From the NCBI GenBank assembly GCA_964586775.1, contig CAZPJD010000124.1, positions 1 through 27,272 of the forward strand: a stretch of 27,272 bases of DNA, given 5' to 3'. A model generated the notes under the pieces. The model worked only from the letters and a program-made list of their open reading frames with translations. It had not been told where the DNA came from and ran no database searches. The stretch's first letter is position 1. Every line of letters starts with the position of its first letter. Below are positions 7,499 through 14,354 of this stretch, one piece after another. The stretch is from JADLEX01 sp964586775 (lineage in GTDB: Bacteria; Lernaellota; Lernaellaia; JACKCT01). Made by a program: the position numbers and the translations under genes.

Positions 7499-8128
7499 CT
7501 AGCTCAGTGCCCTCGCGGACGGGTCCTCGCCCAGAGCCTTCTTCAGCCGCTTGGCGAGTTCCGCGCGGCCCCGAAAAATCCGGCTCTTGACGGTGCCCAG
7601 CGGCAACCCCGTCGCGGAGGAAATATCCTCGTAGTCCATGTCGTCCACGTCCCGCATAAACAGGACGAGACGGTATTCCTCGGTCAGCTCGGCCATCAGC
7701 CCGCGCACGAGCACCTGCATGCGCCGTGCGTGGAACTCCTCGTCGACCCCGCGTGCCGTGTCGGCAAACTGCCGCATGGGCGCTTCGTCCTCGTCGGGCT
7801 GCGTGTCCATGGAGTCGTGTTGGTAGTAACGGCGGCGAGACAGGTACTTGAGGCGGTTCTTGCAGTGGTTGCCCGCGAGCTGGAACAGCCAGGTCGAGAA
7901 CTTCGACTCGCCGCGAAACGAGTCCAACTTTTCCCAGACGCGCACAAAAATCTCCTGCGTCAGGTCCGCCGCCTCGGCGGTATTCGGCACGTAGCGATAC
8001 GCGAGGGCGTAGATGGGCCGTTGGTATCGCCCCACCAGCGCCTCGAACGCCTCGTGCTCCCCCGCGCGGACGCGCTCCACCGCCTCCGCATCGGGGTCTC
8101 GGACCCCTGCGCTCAAGATCAGCTCCAT
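7499..8128 (-). CDS. ECF (RpoE-like) RNA polymerase sigma factor
   Basis: This 209-residue protein has both sigma regions. Region 2 runs from about 23 to 95, with EAFEALVGRYQ, ADLTQEIFVRVWEKLDSFRGESKFSTWLFQLA and NRLKYLSRR. Region 4 runs from about 145 to 200, with LVLFMRDVDDMDYEDISSATGLPLGTVKSRIFRGRAEL, the helix-turn-helix that reads the -35 element. No extra C-terminal domain is present. The open frame continues upstream to 8359, but that extension is non-sigma-like and overlaps the promoter. ATG 8128 gives a normal ECF length, though it has no Shine-Dalgarno sequence. A TTG at 8116 with GGAG 6 nt ahead is an alternative start, four codons shorter. It is followed by its anti-sigma factor in one operon and is probably autoregulated. 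Confidence 0.9.
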   Translation of the reverse strand: MELILSAGVRDPDAEAVERVRAGEHEAFEALVGRYQRPIYALAYRYVPNTAEAADLTQEIFVRVWEKLDSFRGESKFSTWLFQLAGNHCKNRLKYLSRRRYYQHDSMDTQPDEDEAPMRQFADTARGVDEEFHARRMQVLVRGLMAELTEEYRLVLFMRDVDDMDYEDISSATGLPLGTVKSRIFRGRAELAKRLKKALGEDPSARALS

Positions 8129-8136
8129 GCCCGGAG

Positions 8137-8164
8137 ATAGACACCGCCGCCCAGGACCGGTTCC
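8137..8164 (-). promoter_or_regulatory. Probable ECF-type autoregulated promoter of the sigma/anti-sigma operon
   Basis: On the minus strand GGAACC (8164-8159), a 16-nt spacer and GTCTAT (8142-8137) match the general ECF promoter form GGAAC...N16...TCTA. It sits directly ahead of the sigma gene, as expected for autoregulation. The -10 element ends 8 nt before the ATG, so the transcript would be leaderless or start just inside the gene. Confidence 0.55.
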
Positions 8165-8348
8165 ACGGCGTCTGCCCGGTCGGTTCGGCGCACGATAACG
8201 CACCGCTTTGGCGGCGTAAACCGAGGCGGAGACGGAATTTTTCGGAAAGGAGTCGGCCGCGCGGTATGGCCGTCCGTCGGCAATTGGTTGCCCTCGGTCG
8301 GGGAAACGCGACCCGTCGCGAGCGAGAACGTTTGCTCGCGAGCCCAGA

Positions 8349-8377
8349 TTGACACCCAAAACCCTTTCGGCTATAGA
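8349..8377 (+). promoter_or_regulatory. Near-consensus sigma-70 promoter of rplS
   Basis: TTGACA (8349-8354), a spacer of exactly 17 nt, and TATAGA (8372-8377) form an almost perfect housekeeping promoter 32 nt ahead of the rplS start. The short leader contains a purine-rich GGGAGGGGGAGGAG Shine-Dalgarno region. High strength fits a ribosomal protein gene. Confidence 0.9.
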
Positions 8378-8409
8378 AATCCGCCCTTCGGGAGGGGGAG
8401 GAGTTCGCC

Positions 8410-8757
8410 ATGAACGTCATCGAGCATTTCGAGCGGTCGCAACCCCGCACCGCGCACCCCAAATTCGGCCCGGGCGACACCGTCCGCGTGCACGTGAAGA
8501 TCACCGAAGGCGACAAGACGCGCATTCAGGTCTACGAGGGCGTGTGCATCGGCATCCGCAACAACGGCGTGCGCGGCTCCTTCGTGGTGCGCAAGATCAG
8601 CTACGGCACCGGCGTCGAGCGCGTGTTCCCGTTCAACTCCCCCGCCGTCGAAAAGGTCGAGGTGGTGCGCGAGGGTCGGGTTCGTCGCGCGAAGCTCTAC
8701 TACCTGCGTGAACTCACCGGCAAGGCCGCCCGCATCCGCGAGAAAAACCGCTACTAG
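8410..8757 (+). CDS. rplS: Large ribosomal subunit protein bL19
   Basis: This 115-residue protein has the full length and pattern of bL19: FGPGDTVRVHVKITEGDKTRIQVYEGVCI, IRNNGVRGSFVVRKISYGTGVERVFPFNSP and RRAKLYYLRELTGKAARIREK. It sits at the 50S-30S interface near the aminoacyl-tRNA site. The start is fixed by a strong GGAGGAG site and a near-consensus promoter. In many bacteria rplS follows rpsP-rimM-trmD; here it stands alone between the divergent sigma operon and a terminator. That separate location is a real departure from the usual trmD operon. Confidence 0.98.
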   Translation: MNVIEHFERSQPRTAHPKFGPGDTVRVHVKITEGDKTRIQVYEGVCIGIRNNGVRGSFVVRKISYGTGVERVFPFNSPAVEKVEVVREGRVRRAKLYYLRELTGKAARIREKNRY

Positions 8758-8783
8758 TCCCGCATCCCAAGCGGGTTCCAAAG

Positions 8784-8809
8784 CAAAAGGCCCGAAACCG
8801 GGCCTTTTG
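8784..8809. terminator. Bidirectional rho-independent terminator after rplS
   Basis: CAAAAGGCCCG (8784-8794), a 4-nt loop AAAC, and the perfect complement CGGGCCTTTTG (8799-8809) give an 11-bp stem with A-rich and T-rich flanks on both sides. It can serve rplS on the plus strand and the convergent biotinyl-carrier operon on the minus strand. Confidence 0.9.
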
Positions 8810-8856
8810 TCGTTGTGGTGTCGCGTCGTCGGGCTCGCGCCTCGCGGCGCGGATCG

Positions 8857-9075
8857 TCATTCGTCTTCGATCGTGACGAGCAGCTCGTCGGTGCCGATCT
8901 GCTGCCCCTCGGCCACGTGGATCTTTTTCACCACGCCGTCGCAGGGCGCTTCGACGGGGATCTCCATCTTCATCGATTCGAGGATCATCAGCTCGTCTTC
9001 TTCGCTCACCGTCTGCCCCTCGGCCACGACGATCTTCCACACGCTGCCGGTGACCTCGCTTTTCACGTCCGCCAT
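8857..9075 (-). CDS. Small biotin/lipoyl carrier protein (biotin carboxyl carrier type)
   Basis: This 72-residue protein is a single biotinyl domain: VKSEVTGSVWKIVVAEGQTVSEEDELMILESMKMEIPVEAP...GVVKKIHVAEGQQIGTDELLVTIE. The ESMKME motif with K36 is the classical biotinylation site. No extension, linker or carboxylase subunit is attached, so it must act with a partner encoded elsewhere, for example an acyl-CoA carboxylase. The ATG at 9075 follows an AAGGGA site. It is the second gene of a unit with the BKACE-type enzyme, 89 nt downstream of it. Such stand-alone carriers are often annotated as acetyl-CoA carboxylase biotin carboxyl carrier subunits; the true acyl substrate is unknown. Confidence 0.9.
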   Translation of the reverse strand: MADVKSEVTGSVWKIVVAEGQTVSEEDELMILESMKMEIPVEAPCDGVVKKIHVAEGQQIGTDELLVTIEDE

Positions 9076-9164
9076 GCCCCGTCCCTTCGTTGATGCGACT
9101 GCCGAGTCGTGAATCGAATTCTGGTTCCGCCGAATCGCGGCGCGCCCACACTGAAAAGAAGGCG

Positions 9165-10028
9165 CTACTTCGTCAAGCCCAACACCTTGCGCGCATCCGC
9201 GCCCTGCACGACCTTTCGGCCCACGTCGCGCACCATGCGCGCCGCCTTGCCGACCAGATCGCCGTTCGACGTCGCCATCACGCCGGGCTCCGTGTAGAGG
9301 TGGTCTTCGAGACCGCAGCGGATGTTTCCGCCGATCGCCAGCGCGCCCGCGATGAGCCGCCACTGTTCGTGGCTGATGCCGATGACCTCCCACACCGATC
9401 CCGGCGGGGCGATTCGCGCCATGTTCGAAAGCGACTCGATCGACGTGTCGATGCCGCCCACCACGCCCATGATGAACGAAAACTGGTACGGCGGACGCAG
9501 CACACCCTGGTCGATGAGCGGCCACACGGTGTTGACGTGGCCCGTGTCGAAGCACTCCATCTCGGGCTGCACGCCGTTCTCGAGCATCGTGCGCAGCAGG
9601 AAGGTGATCTCGGCGATGGAGTTGATGAACTGGAACTCGAAGACGAACTCGCGCCGCTTCTCGCTGTACTTGGCGTAGTTCATCGTGCCTATGTTGAGCG
9701 CGGCGATGTCGGGCCGGCACAGCGTGACGGGGGCGATCTTCTCTTCCTTGGTGATCGTGATCGCGCCGGTCGAGAAGTTCAGGATGATCTCGGGCACTTC
9801 GGCACGGATCGCATTGGCGATCTCCTGATAACGCTCGGGCCGATAGCTGGGGCCGCCGTCGTCTTCGCGGGCGTGGATGTGCAGCACCGCCGCGCCGGCG
9901 TCGTAGGCGCGACGCGCCTCGGCCGCGTATTCGGCGACGGTGTAGGGAATGGCCGGGCACTGGGCGCGGTTGGCGATCACGCCGCTCATGGCGCAGGTGA
10001 TGACGACTTCGTCTCGGAGTGCGGGCAC
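9165..10028 (-). CDS. Beta-keto acid cleavage enzyme (BKACE, DUF849) family protein
   Basis: This 287-residue protein belongs to the family of 3-keto-5-aminohexanoate cleavage enzymes. Family members bind a metal and condense a beta-keto acid with acetyl-CoA, releasing acetoacetate and a CoA ester. The two His ligands are H50 and H52 (VLHIHARE) and the Glu ligand is E241 (GLEDHLYT). The glycine-rich MGVVGGI (188-193) and ECFDTGHV (158-165) segments are also typical. It is a paralogue of the Kce protein at 23202-24059 but clearly divergent, so it probably uses another beta-keto acid. It starts at GTG 10028 with GGGAG about 8 nt upstream. It is first in a probable operon with the biotinyl carrier. 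Confidence 0.9.
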   Translation of the reverse strand: MPALRDEVVITCAMSGVIANRAQCPAIPYTVAEYAAEARRAYDAGAAVLHIHAREDDGGPSYRPERYQEIANAIRAEVPEIILNFSTGAITITKEEKIAPVTLCRPDIAALNIGTMNYAKYSEKRREFVFEFQFINSIAEITFLLRTMLENGVQPEMECFDTGHVNTVWPLIDQGVLRPPYQFSFIMGVVGGIDTSIESLSNMARIAPPGSVWEVIGISHEQWRLIAGALAIGGNIRCGLEDHLYTEPGVMATSNGDLVGKAARMVRDVGRKVVQGADARKVLGLTK

Positions 10029-10040
10029 GACTAAGCTCCC

Positions 10041-10070
10041 GGTTGTTGGTTTTTGGTTTCTGGTTGTTGG
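10041..10070. repeat. Low-complexity G/T repeat upstream of the BKACE gene
   Basis: The 9-mer GGTTGTTGG occurs twice (10041-10049 and 10062-10070) around a TTTTTGGTTTCT core, giving a nearly pure G/T strand in otherwise GC-rich DNA. It lies 13 nt upstream of the BKACE start codon. Its function is unknown; it may be a dispersed intergenic repeat. Confidence 0.6.
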
Positions 10071-10200
10071 ATCGATCCGGCCCGGCGGGGCGAGCGACGC
10101 GAATCCAAGCCCGGCGACATCATGGCGGTTGCGTTCGGGCCGTCAAGGAGAATCGCGACCGTCCGTCTCCCGCGAACGGGGCGCCTGACGGACCCGGCGC

Positions 10201-10229
10201 TTGACGGGCGCGGCGCACCGCCCTTAACT
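10201..10229 (+). promoter_or_regulatory. Sigma-70-like promoter of the RDD protein gene
   Basis: TTGACG (10201-10206), a 17-nt spacer and TTAACT (10224-10229) lie 35 nt ahead of the ATG at 10265. The -35 box is close to consensus and the -10 box is moderate. Confidence 0.6.
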
Positions 10230-10264
10230 TCGCGCCACATCCCGACAGGTTGGGCGGCGGCGCG

Positions 10265-11734
10265 ATGAAGTGCCCCAAGTGTGGATTCGTCAGCTACAAT
10301 TATCTGAATACCTGCAAGCGTTGCGGGTACGATCTGGGCGAGTACAAGGCGAAGCTCGGCATCAAGTCCGACGCCGCCCCGCCCACATCCGCGCCTGCGC
10401 AGACGCCCCAGCCCGCCGATACCGGCGCGGGCATTCACGGACAGCTCTTCGACAAGCTCCAGCAGGAATTCGCGCGACGCAAGGACGAGCGCCGTCACGA
10501 GAAGGAAGAAACCGAACGTCGGCGAAGCGAACGCGACGACGACCGCATCCGCCGCGAGGCGCAGGTCGCGGCCCGTCGAGAGGCCGAGCGCGTTGCCCGC
10601 GAGGAAACCGCCAAGATTCGCCAGGAGAGCGAACGCGCGATCCAAGCCCAGGTCGAACGAATTCTCGAGCGCACCCAGCAGGAAGCGGCGGCGCAGGCCG
10701 AGACGATGCGGCAGGAAGCCGAACGCGCCGCCCGCGAGGCCGCCGAGCGCATCCGTCTGGAGGAGCAGGAAAAGGCTCGGCGCGAAGCGGAGGAGATGCG
10801 CGCCGAGTCCGAGCGCAAGGCCCGCGAGGAAGCCGAGCGCGTGCGCAAGCAGGCCGAGGCCGAGGCCGCGCGACTGCGCGAGCTCGCCCGGCGCGAGGCG
10901 GAGAAGCTGCTCGTCGAGGCGGAGCGCGTGGCGGTCGATCAACGTGCGCACGCCAAGGCGATTGCCGACGCGGCGCGCGACGTGGGTATCGCACTGCCTG
11001 AGACTCCTGAAAACCTGCCTGTTTCGGTGGACGAGTCACGCCTGCGCGTCGAATTCGAGGATCATCGCGTCGTGGCCGCGCCCCGCGCCGAGGACCTGCT
11101 CGAGATCCTCTCGCAAAAGGCCGCGCGGGATACCCGCGACGAGAGCGCGTACGCAACCGACTTTCCTGCACCCGACACTGACGCGGCTCTCCTGCGTTCG
11201 TCGTATGCGCGCGAAGAGGTGCACGAGGAGTACGAGGTTCGGGACGACGTCGCGACGGAGCAAGGACCGACGGGTCATGTCGAGGTGCGTATCGCCGCGA
11301 TGGATACCGTCGAGCGCGGCGGGCTCATCGTGCGCGCGGTGGGCGGGCTGCTCGACACCGCGCTGCTGCTCATCATCGTGTGCGGGTTCCTGCTCGTTGG
11401 CGTCGGCGCGTTCTCGATGGGCGAAAGTTCGCTCGGCCCCGCGGGACTCGCGCGGCTCGCCGGGCCGATCTATCTGCTCTTCGTGCTCATCTCCGCGTGC
11501 TACGTCACCTTCTTTATCGGAAGCTCGGGCCAGACGCCGGGGATGATGGTCTTCGGCCTCAAGGTCGTCACCGCCGAGGGCGAGACGGTCGGCTACGCTC
11601 GCGCCTTTCTGCGCATGGTCGCCTCGATCTTCTCGCTGTGCTTCTTCGGTCTCGGCCACCTCGCCGTCGCCCTCGATCCCGACCGTCAAGGCTGGCACGA
11701 CAAGCTCGCGCAGTGCGTGGTCGTGCGGCTCTGA
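10265..11734 (+). CDS. Zinc-ribbon, coiled-coil and RDD-domain membrane protein
   Basis: This 489-residue protein has three parts. Residues 3-20 form a zinc ribbon (CPKC...CKRC; C3, C6, C17, C20). Residues about 60-240 are an extremely charged Arg/Glu/Ala coiled coil (REEAERVRKQAEAEA type). Residues about 346-489 are an RDD domain with three likely membrane helices, including VRAVGGLLDTALL near its start and DPDRQGWHDKL near its end. RDD proteins are membrane proteins, some implicated in ion or solute transport. The combination suggests a membrane-anchored protein with a long cytoplasmic rod and a zinc head, of unknown function. I chose the ATG at 10265, since CPKC at residue 3 is typical; an ATG at 10250 would add five residues. 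Confidence 0.8.
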   Translation: MKCPKCGFVSYNYLNTCKRCGYDLGEYKAKLGIKSDAAPPTSAPAQTPQPADTGAGIHGQLFDKLQQEFARRKDERRHEKEETERRRSERDDDRIRREAQVAARREAERVAREETAKIRQESERAIQAQVERILERTQQEAAAQAETMRQEAERAAREAAERIRLEEQEKARREAEEMRAESERKAREEAERVRKQAEAEAARLRELARREAEKLLVEAERVAVDQRAHAKAIADAARDVGIALPETPENLPVSVDESRLRVEFEDHRVVAAPRAEDLLEILSQKAARDTRDESAYATDFPAPDTDAALLRSSYAREEVHEEYEVRDDVATEQGPTGHVEVRIAAMDTVERGGLIVRAVGGLLDTALLLIIVCGFLLVGVGAFSMGESSLGPAGLARLAGPIYLLFVLISACYVTFFIGSSGQTPGMMVFGLKVVTAEGETVGYARAFLRMVASIFSLCFFGLGHLAVALDPDRQGWHDKLAQCVVVRL

Positions 11735-11767
11735 TCCGGGTCGCGCGCTGATGGGCCCCGGCGTCGC

Positions 11768-11796
11768 TTGACAGCCCGCACGCCCGGTCGTCAATT
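11768..11796 (+). promoter_or_regulatory. Promoter placing the start codon at +1 of the PTPS-related gene
   Basis: A perfect TTGACA (11768-11773), a 17-nt spacer and TCAATT (11791-11796) are followed by only GACCCC and the ATG at 11803. The -10 box is weak, but the spacing repeats that at 1456-1484. The predicted transcript begins at the start codon, and no Shine-Dalgarno sequence is present. Confidence 0.6.
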
Positions 11797-11802
11797 GACC
11801 CC

Positions 11803-13683
11803 ATGATCCACGCCACGACGAAGATCGTCCGCAAAAAGCGGCAGGCTCATGTCCAGGCCGCGGTGATGATCGCCTTGCTCCTCGTGGCGGCGGCGGTGAC
11901 GCGACCCCTCTGGTACGGCGTCATGCACTTCGGCCACTCGGCGCACATCGACCTGATCCGACAGATCGAGGTGAACGAGGCCTATCGCGACGGCTACGTC
12001 TATCCGCGCTGGATCGCCGACTTCTACTTCGGTCGCGGTTCGCCGATTTTCAACTTCTACGCGCCGCTGGTGTATCTCGTCGGGGCGTGGCTCGGCCTGC
12101 TGGGCGTGCCCGCGCTGTGGGCGATCAAGTGCGTGTATGCGGCATGCGTCGTGCTGGCGGGGCTCGGGATGTTCCTGCTCGTGCGCGAGCTGTGGGGCAC
12201 GGCGGCCGCCGCCGCCGCGTCGATCCTCTACATGCTCTCGCCGTATCTGCTCGTCGATCTCTACGTGCGCGCTGCGCTCGGCGAGTTGTCGGCCTTCGGC
12301 TGGTTGCCGCTCGCCATGTATTTCATCCTGCGCGCCGCGCATACCGCGCGCACCTTCCACGCGGCCCGCGCGGCGGCGGCGGTCGCGATGCTGTGCGTGT
12401 CGCACAACATCGGCGCGCTTCTGGGTGTGCCCGTGCTCATGGCGTGGACGCTGGCCGTCGGCCAACGCGCGTCGGCGCGCAAGCTGTGGACCGCGCTCGC
12501 GCTGGGCATCGGCGCGTCGGCGTTTTTCTGGGCGCCCGCGCTGATCGAAAAGTCGTACCTCAACGCCGAGGCGAATCTCATCGCGGGCGAGTATCACTTT
12601 TCGCGGCACTTCGTGTCTCTCGCGCGTCTCGTCGATCCCGCGTGGGGCTTCGGCTCTCCCATGAACGTGGGCGGCGACGTGATGAGTACGCAGGTTGGGC
12701 GACTGCATCTGCTTCTGCTCGTGCCGGGGCTCGCGTACCTCGTCTTCGGCCCGCGCAAGTGGACGAGCTCGCGACGCGCCGCGACGGCGTTCGTCGCGAT
12801 CGCGATCGGCGCGCTGCTTTTCACAAACCGCGTGACGGAGCCGATCTGGAGCGCGCTGCCGCTGCTGCCCTTCGTCCAGTTTCCGTTCCGGTTTCTCGTG
12901 CCCGCGTCGATCGGTCTCGCCGCTCTGGCGGGGACGGCGGTGTGGTTCGCGAATCGTCGATTCGGGCGCTACGGCGGTTGGGCGGCGTCCGCCACCCTGA
13001 TTGTCGTTTCGGCGCTCGCCTATGGCCCGTACGTTCAGGCGAAGTATCTGTTTCACGACCGCGCCGACCCCGGCCGCATGGTGAGCGTCGATCGCCGGAC
13101 CGCCGACGTGCTGCGCCGGCAACCGCACGTGATCGAGGCGCAGGACCTGCTCACGCCGCGCGTGCTGCGCGAGGCGCGCGAGAGCAAGTCGACCGCCCTC
13201 GATGACTACCTGCCCGCCACCGTAAAGGTAAAGCCCGCGACGGTTGCGCCAAACCTCATCGACGTGGTCTCGGGCGAGGCGCGCGTCTCGGTGATCGAGG
13301 GGCGCGACGCGTTCTATCGCCTTCGCGTCGACGCGATCGGTCCCGCCACGCTGCTGGCGCACGTTTTCGGCTTTCCCGGCTGGACCGCGCGGTCGGAGCG
13401 GCGCGTGCTGCCCACCCGAACGCACGATGTTTCGGGCGAGATTCTGATCGACGTGCCCGCCGGGACGCGCGAGGTGACGCTGGCCTTCGAGGATACGCGC
13501 GTGCGCCTGATGGCGAAGCTCGCCAGCGCGCTAGCCGTGGGCATTCTGATCTTTTGGATCGGCGTCGAGCAGTACCGATCGGTGCAGGGACCGGCGAGCG
13601 CGGATCGGCCGCCTCTGATGGAGCGCGCCCGCACGCGCTTTCGCGTCCGACGACGCCGTCGCGCCTCGCCGGCGCGAAAATAG
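11803..13683 (+). CDS. Polytopic membrane protein with 6-pyruvoyl-tetrahydropterin-synthase-related domain
   Basis: This 626-residue protein has about ten or more membrane helices in the first ~420 residues and a soluble beta-rich C-terminal part with one last helix (about 578-595). The N-terminal pattern is that of the 'PTPS-related' membrane family (PF10131-like): AHIDLIRQIE, GYVYPRWIADFYFGRGSPIFNFYAPL, and later LSPYLLVDLYVRAALGELSAFGWLPL. These proteins resemble GT-C glycosyltransferases, with an early Asp in a loop (HID, about residue 49), and are probably involved in cell-surface glycan or lipid-linked sugar transfer. The name does not imply pterin synthesis. A short basic tail (RVRRRRRA) ends the protein. 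It is convergent with efp, 20 nt apart. Confidence 0.8.
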   Translation: MIHATTKIVRKKRQAHVQAAVMIALLLVAAAVTRPLWYGVMHFGHSAHIDLIRQIEVNEAYRDGYVYPRWIADFYFGRGSPIFNFYAPLVYLVGAWLGLLGVPALWAIKCVYAACVVLAGLGMFLLVRELWGTAAAAAASILYMLSPYLLVDLYVRAALGELSAFGWLPLAMYFILRAAHTARTFHAARAAAAVAMLCVSHNIGALLGVPVLMAWTLAVGQRASARKLWTALALGIGASAFFWAPALIEKSYLNAEANLIAGEYHFSRHFVSLARLVDPAWGFGSPMNVGGDVMSTQVGRLHLLLLVPGLAYLVFGPRKWTSSRRAATAFVAIAIGALLFTNRVTEPIWSALPLLPFVQFPFRFLVPASIGLAALAGTAVWFANRRFGRYGGWAASATLIVVSALAYGPYVQAKYLFHDRADPGRMVSVDRRTADVLRRQPHVIEAQDLLTPRVLREARESKSTALDDYLPATVKVKPATVAPNLIDVVSGEARVSVIEGRDAFYRLRVDAIGPATLLAHVFGFPGWTARSERRVLPTRTHDVSGEILIDVPAGTREVTLAFEDTRVRLMAKLASALAVGILIFWIGVEQYRSVQGPASADRPPLMERARTRFRVRRRRRASPARK

Positions 13684-13703
13684 CGCGAACGACTTCGGCC
13701 GCT

Positions 13704-14270
13704 CTACTTTGCCCGCTCGATGTAGTTGCCGGTCTCGGTGTCGATCCGCACGACCTCGCCCTCTTCGATGAAGCTGGGGATCTGGATCGACAGGCCGGTT
13801 TCGAGCTTGGCCGGTTTGGGGGCGTTGGAGACCGTCGCGCCTTTCAGATACGGCGTGGTCTCGACGACCTTCAGGTCCACCTTCGGCGGCAGGTCGATGC
13901 CCACCACGTTCAGCCCGTGCATGAGCGCGTTCACCGTCGCGTTCTCGACGATGTAATCCATCGCGTCGCCGACCGTTTCCTCGTTGAGCTCGAGCTGCTC
14001 ATAGGTCTCGGTGTTCATGAAAACGTAGTGGTCGCCCTGATGGTAGAGGTATTGCAGGTTGACCACGTCGAGCGTCGCCTTTTCCAGCATGTCGCTCGGC
14101 CGGAAGCGCTCCTCGATCTTCGTGCCCGAGTTCAGGCCCTTCATCGTGATACGCACGATGGCGCGCAGGTTGCCCGGCGTGTGGTGGTGCATCACCATCA
14201 CCCGATAGAGCTCCTTGTTATAAACGAGGATATTTCCCTTACGAACCTGAATCGCCGAAATCGCCGGCAT
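13704..14270 (-). CDS. efp: Elongation factor P with Asn at the tip position
   Basis: This 188-residue, full-length EF-P has three beta-barrel domains: KOW-like N-domain (IQVRKGNILVYNKELYRVMV), OB domain (RFRPSDMLEKATLDVVNLQYLY) and C-terminal OB domain ending TGLSIQIPSFIEEGEVVRIDTETGNYIERA. EF-P rescues ribosomes stalled on proline runs. The loop that reaches the peptidyl-transferase centre reads HHHTPGNLRA. By count the tip residue is N34, where Lys (lysylated or aminopentanolated) or Arg (rhamnosylated) is usual. The known modifications of those side chains therefore cannot apply. The ATG at 14270 has an AGGAG site. No modification enzyme gene is adjacent. Confidence 0.97.
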   Translation of the reverse strand: MPAISAIQVRKGNILVYNKELYRVMVMHHHTPGNLRAIVRITMKGLNSGTKIEERFRPSDMLEKATLDVVNLQYLYHQGDHYVFMNTETYEQLELNEETVGDAMDYIVENATVNALMHGLNVVGIDLPPKVDLKVVETTPYLKGATVSNAPKPAKLETGLSIQIPSFIEEGEVVRIDTETGNYIERAK

Positions 14271-14326
14271 CGCGTCGCTCCTGTCATCCGCGCGAATCGC
14301 GGAATTTCGCCCCCGAAAGACGGCGG

Positions 14327-14354
14327 ATCATAATCGAAGACCAAACCAAATCAA
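14327..14354 (-). promoter_or_regulatory. Promoter of efp
   Basis: On the minus strand TTGATT (14354-14349), a 16-nt spacer and TATGAT (14332-14327) lie 57 nt ahead of the efp start. The -35 box overlaps the stop codon of the upstream membrane protein gene, so efp can be transcribed independently. Confidence 0.65.

Noticed and set aside
8129..8359. 77-codon N-terminal extension of the ECF sigma factor
   Set aside because: The extension has no sigma-like sequence and covers the ECF promoter; normal ECF length is reached from 8128.
5769..8525. 918-codon minus-strand frame across the sigma/anti-sigma operon
   Set aside because: It is composed of Arg/Gly-rich shadow sequence in another frame of the two real genes and overlaps rplS.
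11791..13425. 544-codon minus-strand frame opposite the PTPS-related gene
   Set aside because: It is highly charged and low in hydrophobic residues, whereas the plus frame has many membrane helices and a promoter.
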